This document shows positions 37,001 to 49,070 of a stretch of 64,000 nt of DNA, in pieces. Made by a program: the position numbers and the translations under genes. This DNA comes from Chenopodium formosanum. Its lineage: Eukaryota; Streptophyta; Magnoliopsida; Caryophyllales; Amaranthaceae. Within the stretch, counting starts at the first letter, position 1, and the number at the start of each line of letters is the position of its first letter. The DNA lies in contig CM044858.1 in NCBI GenBank assembly GCA_024500155.1, positions 24,601,795-24,665,794 on the forward strand, written 5' to 3'. The notes beneath the pieces are model-generated. The model ran no database searches and was not told where the DNA came from. It saw only the letters and a list, made by a program, of their open reading frames with translations.

Positions 37001-37800
37001 CTTTCATTTGACTCAATTAGCTTTGTTAAATGTTTTTTACTTTTATTTGACTCAACTATCATAGTGGAATGCAACTGACTTTCATTTGATTCAAAAAGCT
37101 TTGTTTAAATGTGTTTGACTTTAATTTGACTCAATTAGCTTTGTTGAATGCATTTGACTTTCATTTGATTCAAAATGCTTTGTTTTAATGTGTTTGACTT
37201 TTATTTGACTCAATTAGCTTTGTTAAATGTTTTTTACTTTTATTTGACTCAACTACTATTGTGGAATGCAATTGACTTTCATTTGATTCAAAAAGCTTTG
37301 TAAGAATGTATTTGACTTTTATTTGATTCTAAAATCTTTGTTGAAAGTGTTTGACTTTCATTTGACTCTATTAGCTTTGTTGAATGCATTTGACTTTCAT
37401 TTGATTCAAAAAGCTTTGTTCGAATGTGTTTGACTTTTATTTGACTCAATTAGCATTGTGGAATGCAATTGACTTTCATTTGATTCAAAAAACTTTGTTT
37501 GAATGTATTTGACTTTCATTTTATTCTAAAAGCTTTGATGAATGTGTTTGACTTTCATTAGACTCAATTAGCTTTGTTGAAAGCATTTGACTTTCATTTG
37601 ATTCAAAAAGCTTTGTTTGAATGTGTTTGACTCTCATTTGACTCAATTACCTTTGTTGAATGCATTTGACTTTCATTTGATTCCAAAAGCTTTGTTTTAA
37701 TGTGTTTGACTTTCATTTGACTCAATTAGCTTTGTTAAATGTTTTTTACTTTTATTTGACTCAACTATCATAGTGGAATGCAACTGACTTTCATTTAATT
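37001..37800 (+). repeat. Array segment with AAATGTTTTTTAC variant
   Basis: A divergent A monomer with TTAAATGTTTTTTAC occurs near 37026, 37224 and 37734, usually followed by ACTCAACTATCATAGTGG or ACTCAACTACTATTGTGG. Related monomers recur near 45085 and 49096. GCTTTGTAAGAATG near 37298 is shared with 47788. Confidence 0.84.
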
Positions 37801-39374
37801 CAAAAGGCTTTGTTTGAATGTATTTGACTTTCATTTAATTCTAAAAGCTTTTTTGAATGCGTTTGACTTTCATTTGACTCAATTAGCTTTGTTGAATGTG
37901 TTTGACTTTCATTTGACGCAATTAGAATTGTGAAATGCAATTGACTTTCATTTGATTCAAAAAGCTTTGTTTGAACGTATTTGACTTTCATTTGATTTTA
38001 AAAGCTTTGTTGAAAGTGCTTGACTTTCATTTAACTCAATTAGCTTTGTTGAATGCATTTGACTTTCATTTGATTCAAAAAGCTATGTTTGAAAGTGTTT
38101 GACTTTCATTTGACTCAAGTAGCTTTGTTGAATGTGTTTGACTTTCATTTAATTCAAAAAGCTTTGTTTGAATGTATTAGACTTTCATTTGATTCTAAAA
38201 GCTTTGTTGAAGGTGTTTGACTTTCATTTTACTCAATTAGCTTTGTTGAATGCATTTGACTTTCATTTGATTCAAAAAGCTATGTTTGAAAGTGTTTGAC
38301 TTTCATTTGACTCAAGTAGCTTTGTTGAATGTGTTTGACTTTCATTTGACTCAATTAACTTTGTTGAATGCATTTGACTTTCATTTGATTCAAAAAGCTT
38401 TATTTAAGGGTGCTTAACTTTCATTTGACTCAATTAGCTTTGGCGAATATTTTTAACTTTCATTTGACTCATTTAGCATTGTGGAATACAATTTGCTTTC
38501 ATTTGATTCAGAAAGCTTTGTTTGAATGTATTTGACTTTTATTTGATTCTAAAAGCTTTGTTGAAAGTGTTTGACTTTCATTTGACTCAATTAGCTTTGT
38601 TGAATGCATTTGACTTGCATTTAATTAAAAAAGCTTTGTTTGAATATGTTTAACTTTAATTTGACTCAATTAGCTTTGATGAATGTGTTTGACTTTCATT
38701 TGACTCAATTAGCATTGTGGAATGCAATTGACTTTCATTTGATTCAAAATGCTTTGTTTGAATGTATTTGACTTTCATTTGATTCTAAAAGCTTTGTTGA
38801 ATGTGTTTGACTTTCATTTGACTCAATTAACTTTGTTGAATGCATTTGACTTTCATTTGATTCAAAAAGCTTTGTTTGAATGTGCTTAACTTTCATTTGA
38901 CTCAATTAGCTTTGTTGAATGTGTTTGACTTTCATTTGACGCAATTAGAATTGTGGAATGCAATTGACTTTCATTTGATTCAAAAAGCTTTGTTTGAACG
39001 TATATGACTTTCATTTGATTTTAAAAGCTTTGTTGAAAGTGCTTGACTTTCATTTAACTCAATTACCTTTGTTGAATGCATTTGACTTTCATTTTATTCA
39101 AAAAGCTTTGTTTCAATGTGTTTGACTTTCATTTGACTCAATTAGCTTTGTTGAATGTGTTTGACTTTCATTTGACTCAATTAGCATTGTTGATTGCAAT
39201 TGACTTTCATTTAATTCAAAAAGCTTTGTTTGAATGTTTTCGACTTTCATTTGATTCTAAAAGCTTTGTTAAAAGTGTTTGACTTTCATTTTACTCAATT
39301 AGCTTTGTTGAATGCATTTGACTTTCATTTGATTCAAAAGCTATGTTTGAAAGTGTTTGACTTTCATTTGACTC
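37801..39374 (+). repeat. 1574-bp segment repeated 3808 bp downstream, copy 1
   Basis: Matches 41609-43182 at an offset of 3808 bp. Shared rare variants are GAACGTATTTGAC, GACGCAATTAGAATTG, CAAGTAGC, TTATTTAAGGGTGC (38399 and 42207), TTGGCGAATATTTTTAAC, CAGAAAGC and GCTTTGTTTCAATG. It ends at about 39374, where CTCTAGTAGC replaces the CTCAATTAGC of the other copy. Confidence 0.91.
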
Positions 39375-41608
39375 TAGTAGCTTTGTTGAATGTGTTTGAC
39401 TTTCATTTGATTCCAAAGCTTTGTTTTAATGTGATTGACTTTCATTCGATTCCAAAAGCTTTGTTTGAATGGATTTGACTTTCATTCGAATCTAAAAGCT
39501 TTGTTGAAAGTGTTTGACTTTCATTTTACTCAATTAGCTTTGTTGAATGCATTTGACTTTCATTTGATTCAAAAGCTATGTTTGAAAGTGTTTGACTTTC
39601 ATTTGACTTAAGTAGCTTTGTTGAATGTGTTTGACTTTCATTTGACTCAATTAGCATTGTGGAATGCAATTGACTTTCATTTGATTCAAAATGCTTTGTT
39701 TGAATGTATTTGACTTTAATTTGATTCTAAAAGCTTTGTTGAATGTGTTTGACTTTCATTTGACTCAAAAAGCTTTGTTTGAATGTATTTGACTTTCATT
39801 TGATTCTAAAAGCTTTGTTTAAAGTGTTTGACTTTCATTTGACTTAATTAGCTTTGTTGAATGTGTTTTACTTTCATTTGACTCAATTAGCATTTTGGAA
39901 TGCAATTGACTTTCATTTGATTTAAAAAGCTTAGTTTGAATGTATTTGACTTTCATTTTATTCTAAAAGCTTTGTTGAAAGTGTTTGACTTTCATTTGAC
40001 TCAATTAGCTTATTTGAATGCATTTGACTTTCATGTGTTTCAAAAAGCTTTGTTTGAATGTGTTTGACTTTCGTTTGACTCAATTAGCTTTGTTGATTGT
40101 GTTTGACTTTCATTTGACACATTTAGCATTGTGGAATGCAATTTACTTTCATTTTATTCAAAAAGCTTTGTTGAATGTGTTTCACTTTCATTTGACTCAA
40201 TTAGCATTGTGGAATGCTATTGACTTTCATTTGTTTCAAAAAGCTTTGTTTGAATGTATTTGACATTCATTTGATTCTAAAAGCTTTGTTGAAATTGTTT
40301 GACTTTCATTTAACTCAATTAGCATTGTGTAATGTAATTGACTTTCATTTGATTCAAAAAGCTTTGTTTGAATGCATTTGACTTTCATTTGATTCAATTA
40401 GCTTTGTTGAATGCATTTGACTTTCATTTGATTCAAAAAGCTATGTTTGAAAGTGTTTGACTTTCATTTGACTCAAGTAGCTTTGTTGAATGTGTTTGAC
40501 TTTCATTTGACTCCATTAACTTTGTTGAATGCATTTGACTTTCATTTGATTCAAAAAGCTTTATTTAAGGGTGCTTAACTTTCATTTGACTCAATTAGCT
40601 TTGGCGAATATTTTTAACTTTCATTTGACTCATTTAGCATTGTGGAATACAATTTACTTTCATTTGATTCAGAAAGCTTTGTTTGAATGTATTTGACTTT
40701 TATTTGATTCTAAAAGCTTTGTTGAAAGTGTTTGACTTTCATTTGACTCAATTGGCTTTGTTGAATGCATTTGACTTGCATTTAATTAAAAAAGCTTTGT
40801 TTGAATATGTTTAACTTTAATTTGACTCAATTAGCTTTGATGAATGTGTTTGACTTTCATTTGACTCAATTAGCATTGTGGAATGCAATTGACTTTCATT
40901 TGATTCAAAATGCTTTGTTTGAATGTATTTGACTTTCATTTGATTCTAAAAGCTTTGTTGAATGTGTTTGACTTTCATTTGACTCAATTAACTTTGTTGA
41001 ATGCATTTGACTTTCATTTGATTCAAAAAGCTTTGTTTGAATGTGCTTAACTTTCATTTGACTCAATTAGCTTTGTTGAATGTGTTTGACTTTTATTTGA
41101 CGCAATTAGAATTGTGGAATGCAATTGACTTTCATTTGATTCAAAAAGCTTTGTTTGAATGTATATGACTTTCATTTGATTTTAAAAGCTTTGTTGAAAG
41201 TGCTTGGCTTTCATTTAACTCAATTACCTTTGTTGAATGCATTTGACTTTCATTTTATTCAAAAAGCTTTGTTTGTGTTTGACTTTCATTTGACTCAATT
41301 AGCTTTGTTGAATGTGTTTGACTTTCATTTGACTCAATTAGCATTGTTGATTGCAATTGACTTTCATTTAATTCAAAAAGCTTTGTTTGAATGTTTTAGA
41401 CTTTCATTTGATTCTAAAAGCTTTGTTAAAAGTGTTTGACTTTCATTTTACTCAATTAGCTTTGTTGAATGCATTTGACTTTCATTTGATTCAAAAGCTA
41501 TGTTTGAAAGTGTTTGACTTTCATTTGACTCAAGTAGCTTTGTTGAATGTGTTTGACTTTCATTTGACTCAATTAGCATTGTGGAATGCAATTGACTTTC
41601 ATTTGATT
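39375..41608 (+). repeat. Array segment with a third, partial copy of the 1574-bp block
   Basis: The part from about 40425 to 41470 matches 38270-39310 at offset 2161 bp (TATTTAAGGG at 38401 and 40562). One monomer near 41268 lost six bases: GCTTTGTTTGTGTTTGAC, where the sister copies read GCTTTGTTTCAATGTG. Between 39375 and 40425 the sequence mixes this family with GCATTTTGGAATGC material like that at 35.9 kb. Confidence 0.87.
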
Positions 41609-43182
41609 CAAAAAGCTTTGTTTGAATGTATTTGACTTTCATTTAATTCTAAAAGCTTTTTTGAATGCGTTTGACTTTCATTTGACTCAATTAGCTTTGT
41701 TGAATGTGTTTGACTTTCATTTGACGCAATTAGAATTGTGAAATGCAATTGACTTTCATTTGATTCAAAAAGCTTTGTTTGAACGTATTTGACTTTCATT
41801 TGATTTTAAAAGCTTTGTTGAAAGTGCTTGACTTTCATTTAACTCAATTAGCTTTGTTGAATGCATTTGACTTTCATTTGATTCAAAAAGCTATGTTTGA
41901 AAGTGTTTGACTTTCATTTGACTCAAGTAGCTTTGTTGAATGTGTTTGACTTTCATTTAATTCAAAAAGCTTTGTTTGAATGTATTAGACTTTCATTTGA
42001 TTCTAAAAGCTTTGTTGAAGGTGTTTGACTTTCATTTTACTCAATTAGCTTTGTTGAATGCATTTGACTTTCATTTGATTCAAAAAGCTATGTTTGAAAG
42101 TGTTTGACTTTCATTTGACTCAAGTAGCTTTGTTGAATGTGTTTGACTTTCATTTGACTCAATTAACTTTGTTGAATGCATTTGACTTTCATTTGATTCA
42201 AAAAGCTTTATTTAAGGGTGCTTAACTTTCATTTGACTCAATTAGCTTTGGCGAATATTTTTAACTTTCATTTGACTCATTTAGCATTGTGGAATACAAT
42301 TTGCTTTCATTTGATTCAGAAAGCTTTGTTTGAATGTATTTGACTTTTATTTGATTCTAAAAGCTTTGTTGAAAGTGTTTGACTTTCATTTGACTCAATT
42401 AGCTTTGTTGAATGCATTTGACTTGCATTTAATTAAAAAAGCTTTGTTTGAATATGTTTAACTTTAATTTGACTCAATTAGCTTTGATGAATGTGTTTGA
42501 CTTTCATTTGACTCAATTAGCATTGTGGAATGCAATTGACTTTCATTTGATTCAAAATGCTTTGTTTGAATGTATTTGACTTTCATTTGATTCTAAAAGC
42601 TTTGTTGAATGTGTTTGACTTTCATTTGACTCAATTAACTTTGTTGAATGCATTTGACTTTCATTTGATTCAAAAAGCTTTGTTTGAATGTGCTTAACTT
42701 TCATTTGACTCAATTAGCTTTGTTGAATGTGTTTGACTTTCATTTGACGCAATTAGAATTGTGGAATGCAATTGACTTTCATTTGATTCAAAAAGCTTTG
42801 TTTGAACGTATATGACTTTCATTTGATTTTAAAAGCTTTGTTGAAAGTGCTTGACTTTCATTTAACTCAATTACCTTTGTTGAATGCATTTGACTTTCAT
42901 TTTATTCAAAAAGCTTTGTTTCAATGTGTTTGACTTTCATTTGACTCAATTAGCTTTGTTGAATGTGTTTGACTTTCATTTGACTCAATTAGCATTGTTG
43001 ATTGCAATTGACTTTCATTTAATTCAAAAAGCTTTGTTTGAATGTTTTAGACTTTCATTTGATTCTAAAAGCTTTGTTAAAAGTGTTTGACTTTCATTTT
43101 ACTCAATTAGCTTTGTTGAATGCATTTGACTTTCATTTGATTCAAAAGCTATGTTTGAAAGTGTTTGACTTTCATTTGACTC
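41609..43182 (+). repeat. 1574-bp segment, copy 2 (offset 3808 bp)
   Basis: Counterpart of 37801-39374, same order of variants. Its right end overlaps the start of the 668-bp tandem array. Confidence 0.91.
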
Positions 43183-44160
43183 AATTAGCATTTTGGAAGG
43201 CAATTGACTTTCATTTCATTCAAAAAGCTTAGTTTTAATGTATTTGACTTTCATTTGATTCTAAAAGCTTTGTTGAATGCGTTTGACTTTCATTTGACTT
43301 AATTAGCTTTGTTGAATGCATTTGACTTTCATTTCATTCAAAAAGCTTTGTTTGAATGTGTTTGACTTTCATTTGACTCAATTAGCTTTGTTGAATGTGT
43401 TTGACATTCATTTGACGCAATTAGAATTGTGGAATGCAATTGACTTTTATTTGATTCAAAAAGCTTTGTTTGAACGTATTTGACTTTCATTTGATTTTAA
43501 AAGCTTTGTTGAAAGTGCTTGACTTTCATTTAACTCAATTACCTTTGTTGAATGCATTTGACTTTCATTATATTCAAAAAGCTTTGTTTCAATGTGTTTG
43601 ACTTTCATTTGACTCAATTAGCTTTGTTGAATGTGTTTGACTTTCATTTGACTCAATTAGCATTGTTGATTGCAATTGACTTTCATTTAATTCAAAAAGC
43701 TTTGTTTGAATGTTTTAGACTTTCATTTGATTCTAAAAGCTTTGTTAAAAGTGTTTGACTTTCATTTTACTCAATTAGCTTTGTTGAATGCATTTGACTT
43801 TCATTTGATTCAAAAGCTATGTTTGAAAGTGTTTGACTTTCATTTGACTCAATTAGCATTTTGGAAGGCAATTGACTTTCATTTCATTCAAAAAGCTTAG
43901 TTTTAATGTATTTGACTTTCATTTGATTCTAAAAGCTTTGTTGAATGCGTTTGACTTTCATTTGACTTAATTAGCTTTGTTGAATGCATTTGACTTTCAT
44001 TTCATTCAAAAAGCTTTGTTTGAATGTGTTTGACTTTCATTTGACTCAATTAGCTTTGTTGAATGTGTTTGACGTTCATTTGACGCAATTAGAATTGTGG
44101 AATGCAATTGACTTTCATTTGATTCAAAAAGCTTTGTTTGAACGTATTTGACTTTCATTT
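42700..44160 (+). repeat. 668-bp tandem array, about 2.2 copies
   Basis: GACGCAATTAGAATTG recurs near 42745, 43413 and 44082, and TTTTGGAAGG occurs at 43191 and 43859, both 668 bp apart. The length equals 17 monomers (5 x 118 + 2 x 39). The third copy stops near 44160, where CTAAAAGCTTTGTTAAAAG replaces TTTTAAAAGCTTTG. A single related copy lies at 46256-46950. Confidence 0.91.
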
Positions 44161-45923
44161 GATTCTAAAAGCTTTGTTAAAAGTGTTTGACTTTCATTTT
44201 ACTCAATTAGCTTTGTTGAATGCATTTGACTTTCATTTTATTCAATAGCTATGTTTGAAAGTGTTTGACTTTCATTTGACTCAAGTAGCTTTGTTGAATG
44301 TGTTTGACTTTCATTTGACTCAATTAGCATTGTGGAATGCAATTGACTTTCATTTGATTCAAAATGCTTTGTTTGAATGTATTTAACTTTAATTTGATTC
44401 TAAAAGCTTTGTTGAATGTGTTTGACTTTCATTTGACTCAATTAACTTTGTTGAATGCATTTGACTTTCATTTGATTCAAAAAGCTTTGTTTGAATGTTC
44501 TTAACTTTCGTTTGACTCAATTAGCTTTGGTGAATGTTTTTAACTTTCATTTAACACATTTAGCATTGTGGAATGCAATTTACTTTCATTTTATTCAAAA
44601 AGCTTTGTCTGAATGTATTTGGCTTTTATTTGATTATAAAAGCTTTGTTGAAAGTGTTTGACTTTAATTTGACTCAATTAGCTTTGTTGAATGCATTTGA
44701 CTTTCATTTGATTCAAAAAGCTTTGTTTGAATGTGTATGACTTTCATTTGACTCAATTAGCTTTGTTGAATGTGTTTGACTTTCATTTGACTCATTTATC
44801 ATTGTGGAATGAAATTTACTTTCATTTTACTCAAAAAGCTTTGTTTGAATGTATTTGACTTTCATTTGATTCAAAAAGTTTTGTTGAAAGTGTTTGACTT
44901 TCATTTGACTCAATTAGCTTTGTTGAATGCAATTGACTTTCATTTGATTCAAAAAGCTTTGTTTGAATGTGTTTGACTTTAATTTGACTCAATTAGCTTT
45001 GTTGAATGCATTTGACTTTCATTTGATTCAAAATGCTTTGTTTTAATGTGTTTGACTTTCATTTGACTCAATTAGCTTTATTAAATGTTTTTTACTTTAA
45101 TTTGACTCAACTAGCTTTGTTGAATGCATTTGACTTTCATTTGATTCAAAAAGCTTTGTTTGAATGTGTTTGACTTTCATTTGACTCAATGAACTTTGTT
45201 GAATGTGTTTGACTTTCATTTGATTCTACTAGCATTGTAGATTGCAATTGACTTTCATTTGATTCAAAAAGCTTTGTTTGAATGTATTTGACTTTCGTTT
45301 GATTCTAAAAGCTTTGTTGAAAGTGTTTGACTTTCATTTGACTCAATTAGCTTTGTTGAATGTATTTGAATTTCATTTGATTCAAAAAGCTTTGTTTGAA
45401 TGTGTTTGACTTTCATTTGACTCAATTAGCTTTCTTGAATGTGTTTGACTTTCATTTCACTAAATTAGCATTGTGGAATGCAATTGACTTTCATTTGATT
45501 CAAAAAGCTTTGTTTAAATGTATTTTACTTTCATTTGATTATAAAAGCTTTGTTGAAAGTGTTTGACTTTCATTTGACTCAATTAGCTTTGTTGAATGCA
45601 TTTGACTTTCATTTGATTCAAAAAGCTTTGTTTGAATGTGTTTGACTTTCATTTAACTCATTTAGCTTTGTTGAATGTGTTTCACATTCATTAGACTCAA
45701 TTAGCATTGCGGAATGCAATTAACTTTCATTTGATTCAAAAAGCTTTGTTTGAATGTATTTGACTTTCATTTGATTCTAAAATCTTTGTTGAAAGTGTTT
45801 GACTTTCATTTGACTCAATTAGCTTTGTTGAATGCATTTGACTTTCATTTGATTCTAAAAGCTTTGTTAGAAGTGTTTGACTTTCATTTGACTCAATTAG
45901 CTTTGTTGAATGCATTTGACTTT
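44161..45923 (+). repeat. Array segment, mixed variants
   Basis: Contains CAAGTAGC, GTTCTTAACTTTCG, ACACATTTAGC, GTGTATGACTTTC and CATTCATTAGACTC variants. The order resembles 47.1-48 kb and, more loosely, 52.2-53.0 kb. No break in the satellite. Confidence 0.85.
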
Positions 45924-47115
45924 CATTAGATTCTAAAAGCTTTCTTGTAAGTGTTTGACTTTAATTTGTCTCACTTAGCTTTGTTGAATGTGTTTGACTT
46001 TCATTTGACTCAATTAGCATTGTGAAATGCAATAGACTTTCATTTGATTCAAAAAGCTTTGTTTGAATGTATTTGAATTTCATTTGATTCTAAAAGCTTT
46101 GTTGAATGTGTTTGACTTTCATTTGACTCAATTAGTATTGTGGAATGCAACTGACTTTCATTTGATTCAAAAAGCATTGTTTGAATGTATTTGACTTTCA
46201 TTGGATTCTAAAAGCTTTGTTGAACGTGTTTGACTTTCATTTGACTCAATTAGCATTTTGGAAGGCAATTGACTTTCATTTCATTCAAAAAGCTTAGTTT
46301 TAATGTATTTGACTTTCATTTGATTATAAAAGCTTTGTTGAATGCGTTTGACTTTCATTTGACTTAATTAGCTTTGTTGAATGCATTTGACTTTCATTTC
46401 ATTCAAAAAGCTTTGTTTGAATGTGTTTGACTTTCATTTGACTCAATTAGCTTTGTTGAATGTGTTTGACTTTCATTTGACGCAATTAGAATTGTGGAAT
46501 GCAATTAACTTTCATTTGATTCAAAAAGCTTTGTTTGAACGTATTTGACTTTCATTTGATTTTAAAAGCTTTGTTGAAAGTGCTTGACTTTTATTTAACT
46601 CAATTACCTTTGTTGAATGCATTTGACTTTCATTATATTCAAAAAGCTTTGTTTCAATGTGTTTGACTTTCATTTGACTCAATTAGCTTTGTTGAATGTG
46701 TTCGACTTTCATTTGACTCAATTAGCATTGTTGATTGCAATTGACTTTCATTTAATTCAAAAAGCTTTGTTTGAATGTTTTAGACTTTCATTTGATTCTA
46801 AAAGCTTTGTTAAAAGTGTTTGACTTTCATTTTACTCAATTAGCTTTGTTGAATGCATTTGACTTTCATTTGATTCAAAAGCTATGTTTGATAGTGTTTG
46901 ACTTTCATTTGACTCAAGTAGCTTTGTTGAATGTGTTTGACTTTCATTTGACTCAATTAGCATTGTGGAATGCAATTGACTTTCATTTGATTCAAAATGC
47001 TTTGTTTGAATGTATTTGACTTTAATTTGATTCTAAAAGCTTTGTTGAATGTGTTTCACTTTCATTTGACTCAATTAACTTTGTTGAATGCATTTGACTT
47101 TCATTTGATTCAAAA
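45924..47115 (+). repeat. Segment repeated about 3900 bp downstream
   Basis: CATTAGATTC at 45924 recurs at 49824, and TTTTGGAAGG at 46256 has its counterpart at 50156, both 3900 bp away. Similarity extends to about 47115 and 51015, after which this copy reads AAAAAGATTTGTTTCAATG and the other GCTTTGTTTAAGGG. It is therefore the older, external relative of the left part of the 6563-bp unit. Confidence 0.87.
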
Positions 47116-48281
47116 AGATTTGTTTCAATGTGCTTAACTTTCGTTTGACTCAATTAGCTTTGGTGAATGTTTTTAACTTTCATTTGACACATTTAGCATT
47201 GTGGAATGCAATTTACTTTCATTTGATTCAAAAAGCTTTGTTTGAATGTATTTGGCTTTTATTTGATTATAAAAGCTTTGTTGAAAGTGTTTGACTTTAA
47301 TTTGACTCAATTAGCTTTGTTGAATGCATTTGACTTTCATTTGATTCAAAAAGCTTTGTTTGAATGTGTATGACTTTCATTTGACTCAATTAGCTTTGTT
47401 GAATGTGTTTGACTTTCATTTGACTCATTTAGCATTGTGGAATGAAATTTACTTTCATTTTATTCAAAAAGCTTTGTTTGAATGTATTAGACTTTCATTT
47501 GATTCTAAAAGTTTTGTTGAAAGTGTTTGACTTTCATTTGACTCAATTAGCTTTGTTGAATGCAATTGACTTTCATTTGATTCAAAAAGCTTTGTTGAAT
47601 GTGTTTGACTTTAATTTGACTCAATTAGCTTTGTTGAATGCATTTGATTTTCATTTGATTCAAAATGCTTTGTTTTAATGTGTTTAACTTTCATTTGACT
47701 CAATTAGCTTTAGCGAAAATTTTTAACTTTCATTTGACTCAACTAGCATTGTGGAATGCAATTGACTTTCATTTGATTCAAAAAGCTTTGTAAGAATGTA
47801 TTTGACTTTTATTTGATTCTAAAATCTTTGTTGAAAGTGTTTGACTTTCATTTGACTCTATTAGCTTTGTTGAATGCATTTGATTTTCATTTGATTCAAA
47901 AAGCTTTGTTTGAATGTGTTTGACTTTCATTTGACTCAATGAAGTTTGTTGAATGTGTTTGACTTTCATTTGACTCCACTAGCATTGTAGATTGCGATTG
48001 ACTTTCATTTGATTTAAAAAGCTTTGTTTGAATGTATTTGACTTTCGTTTGATTCTAAAAGCTTTGTAGAAAGTGTTTGACTTTCATTTGACTCAATTAG
48101 CTTTGTTGAATGCATTTGACTTTCATTTGATTCAAAAAGCTTTGTTTGAAGGTGTTTGACTTTCATTTGACTCAATTAGCTTTGTTGAATGTGTTTGACT
48201 TTCATTTGACTGTATTAGCATTGTGGAATGCAATTGACTTTCATTTAATTCAAAAAGCTTTGTTTAAATGTATTTTACTTT

Positions 48282-48330
48282 CATTTGATTATAAACGCTT
48301 TGTTGAAAGTCATTTGACTCAATTAGCTTT
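48282..48330 (+). repeat. Monomer with 10-bp deletion
   Basis: At 48301-48320 the sequence reads TGTTGAAAGTCATTTGACTC, where the normal order is GAAAGTG, TTTGACTTTC, ATTTGAC. One copy of the internal TTTGAC half and the following bases is lost, leaving a ~29-bp monomer. This fits slippage between the two TTTGAC half-repeats of one monomer. Confidence 0.85.
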
Positions 48331-49030
48331 GTTGAATGCATTTGACTTTCATTTGATTCAAAAAGCATTGTTTTAATGTGTTTGACTTTCATTTGACTCA
48401 ATTAGCTTTGTTGAATGTGTTTGACTTTCATTTGACTCAATTAGCATTGTGGAATGCAATAGACTTTCATTTGATTCAAAAAACTTTGTTTGAATGTATT
48501 TGACTTTCATTTGATTCTAAAAGCTTTGTTGAATGTGTTTGGCTTTCATTTGACTCAATTAGCTTTGTTGAATGCATTTGACTTTCATCTGATTCAAAAA
48601 GCTTTGTTTGAATGTGTTTGACTCTCATTTGACTCAATTAGCATTGTGGAATGCAATTATCTTTCATTTGATTCAAAAAGCTTTGTTAAAATGTATTTGA
48701 CTTTCATTTGATTCTAAAAGCTTTGTTGAAAGTGTTTGACTTTCATTTGACTCAATTGGCTTTGTAGAAAGCATTTGAATTTCATTTGATTCAAAAAGCT
48801 TTGCTTGAATGTGTTTGAATTTCAATTGACTCAATTAGCTTTGTTGAATGTGTTTGACTTTCATTTGACTCAATTTGCATTGTGGAAGGCAATTGAATTT
48901 CATTTGATTCAAAAAGCTTTGTTTGAATGTATTTGACTTTCATTTGATTCTAAAAGCTTTGTTTAAAGTGTTTGACTTTCATTTGACTCAATTAGCTTTG
49001 TTGAATGCATTTGACTTTCATTAAATTCTA

Positions 49031-49070
49031 AAAGCTTTGTTGTAAGTGTTGTAAGTGTTTTAATGTGTTT
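49031..49070 (+). repeat. Irregular D/F fusion monomer with 10-bp duplication
   Basis: GTTGTAAGT is followed at once by GTTGTAAGTGTTTTAATGTG. The 10-bp block TTGTAAGTGT is present nearly twice, and the ending switches from a D type (GTAAGTG) to an F type (TTTTAATGTG). It looks like a recombination joint inside a monomer. Confidence 0.8.
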
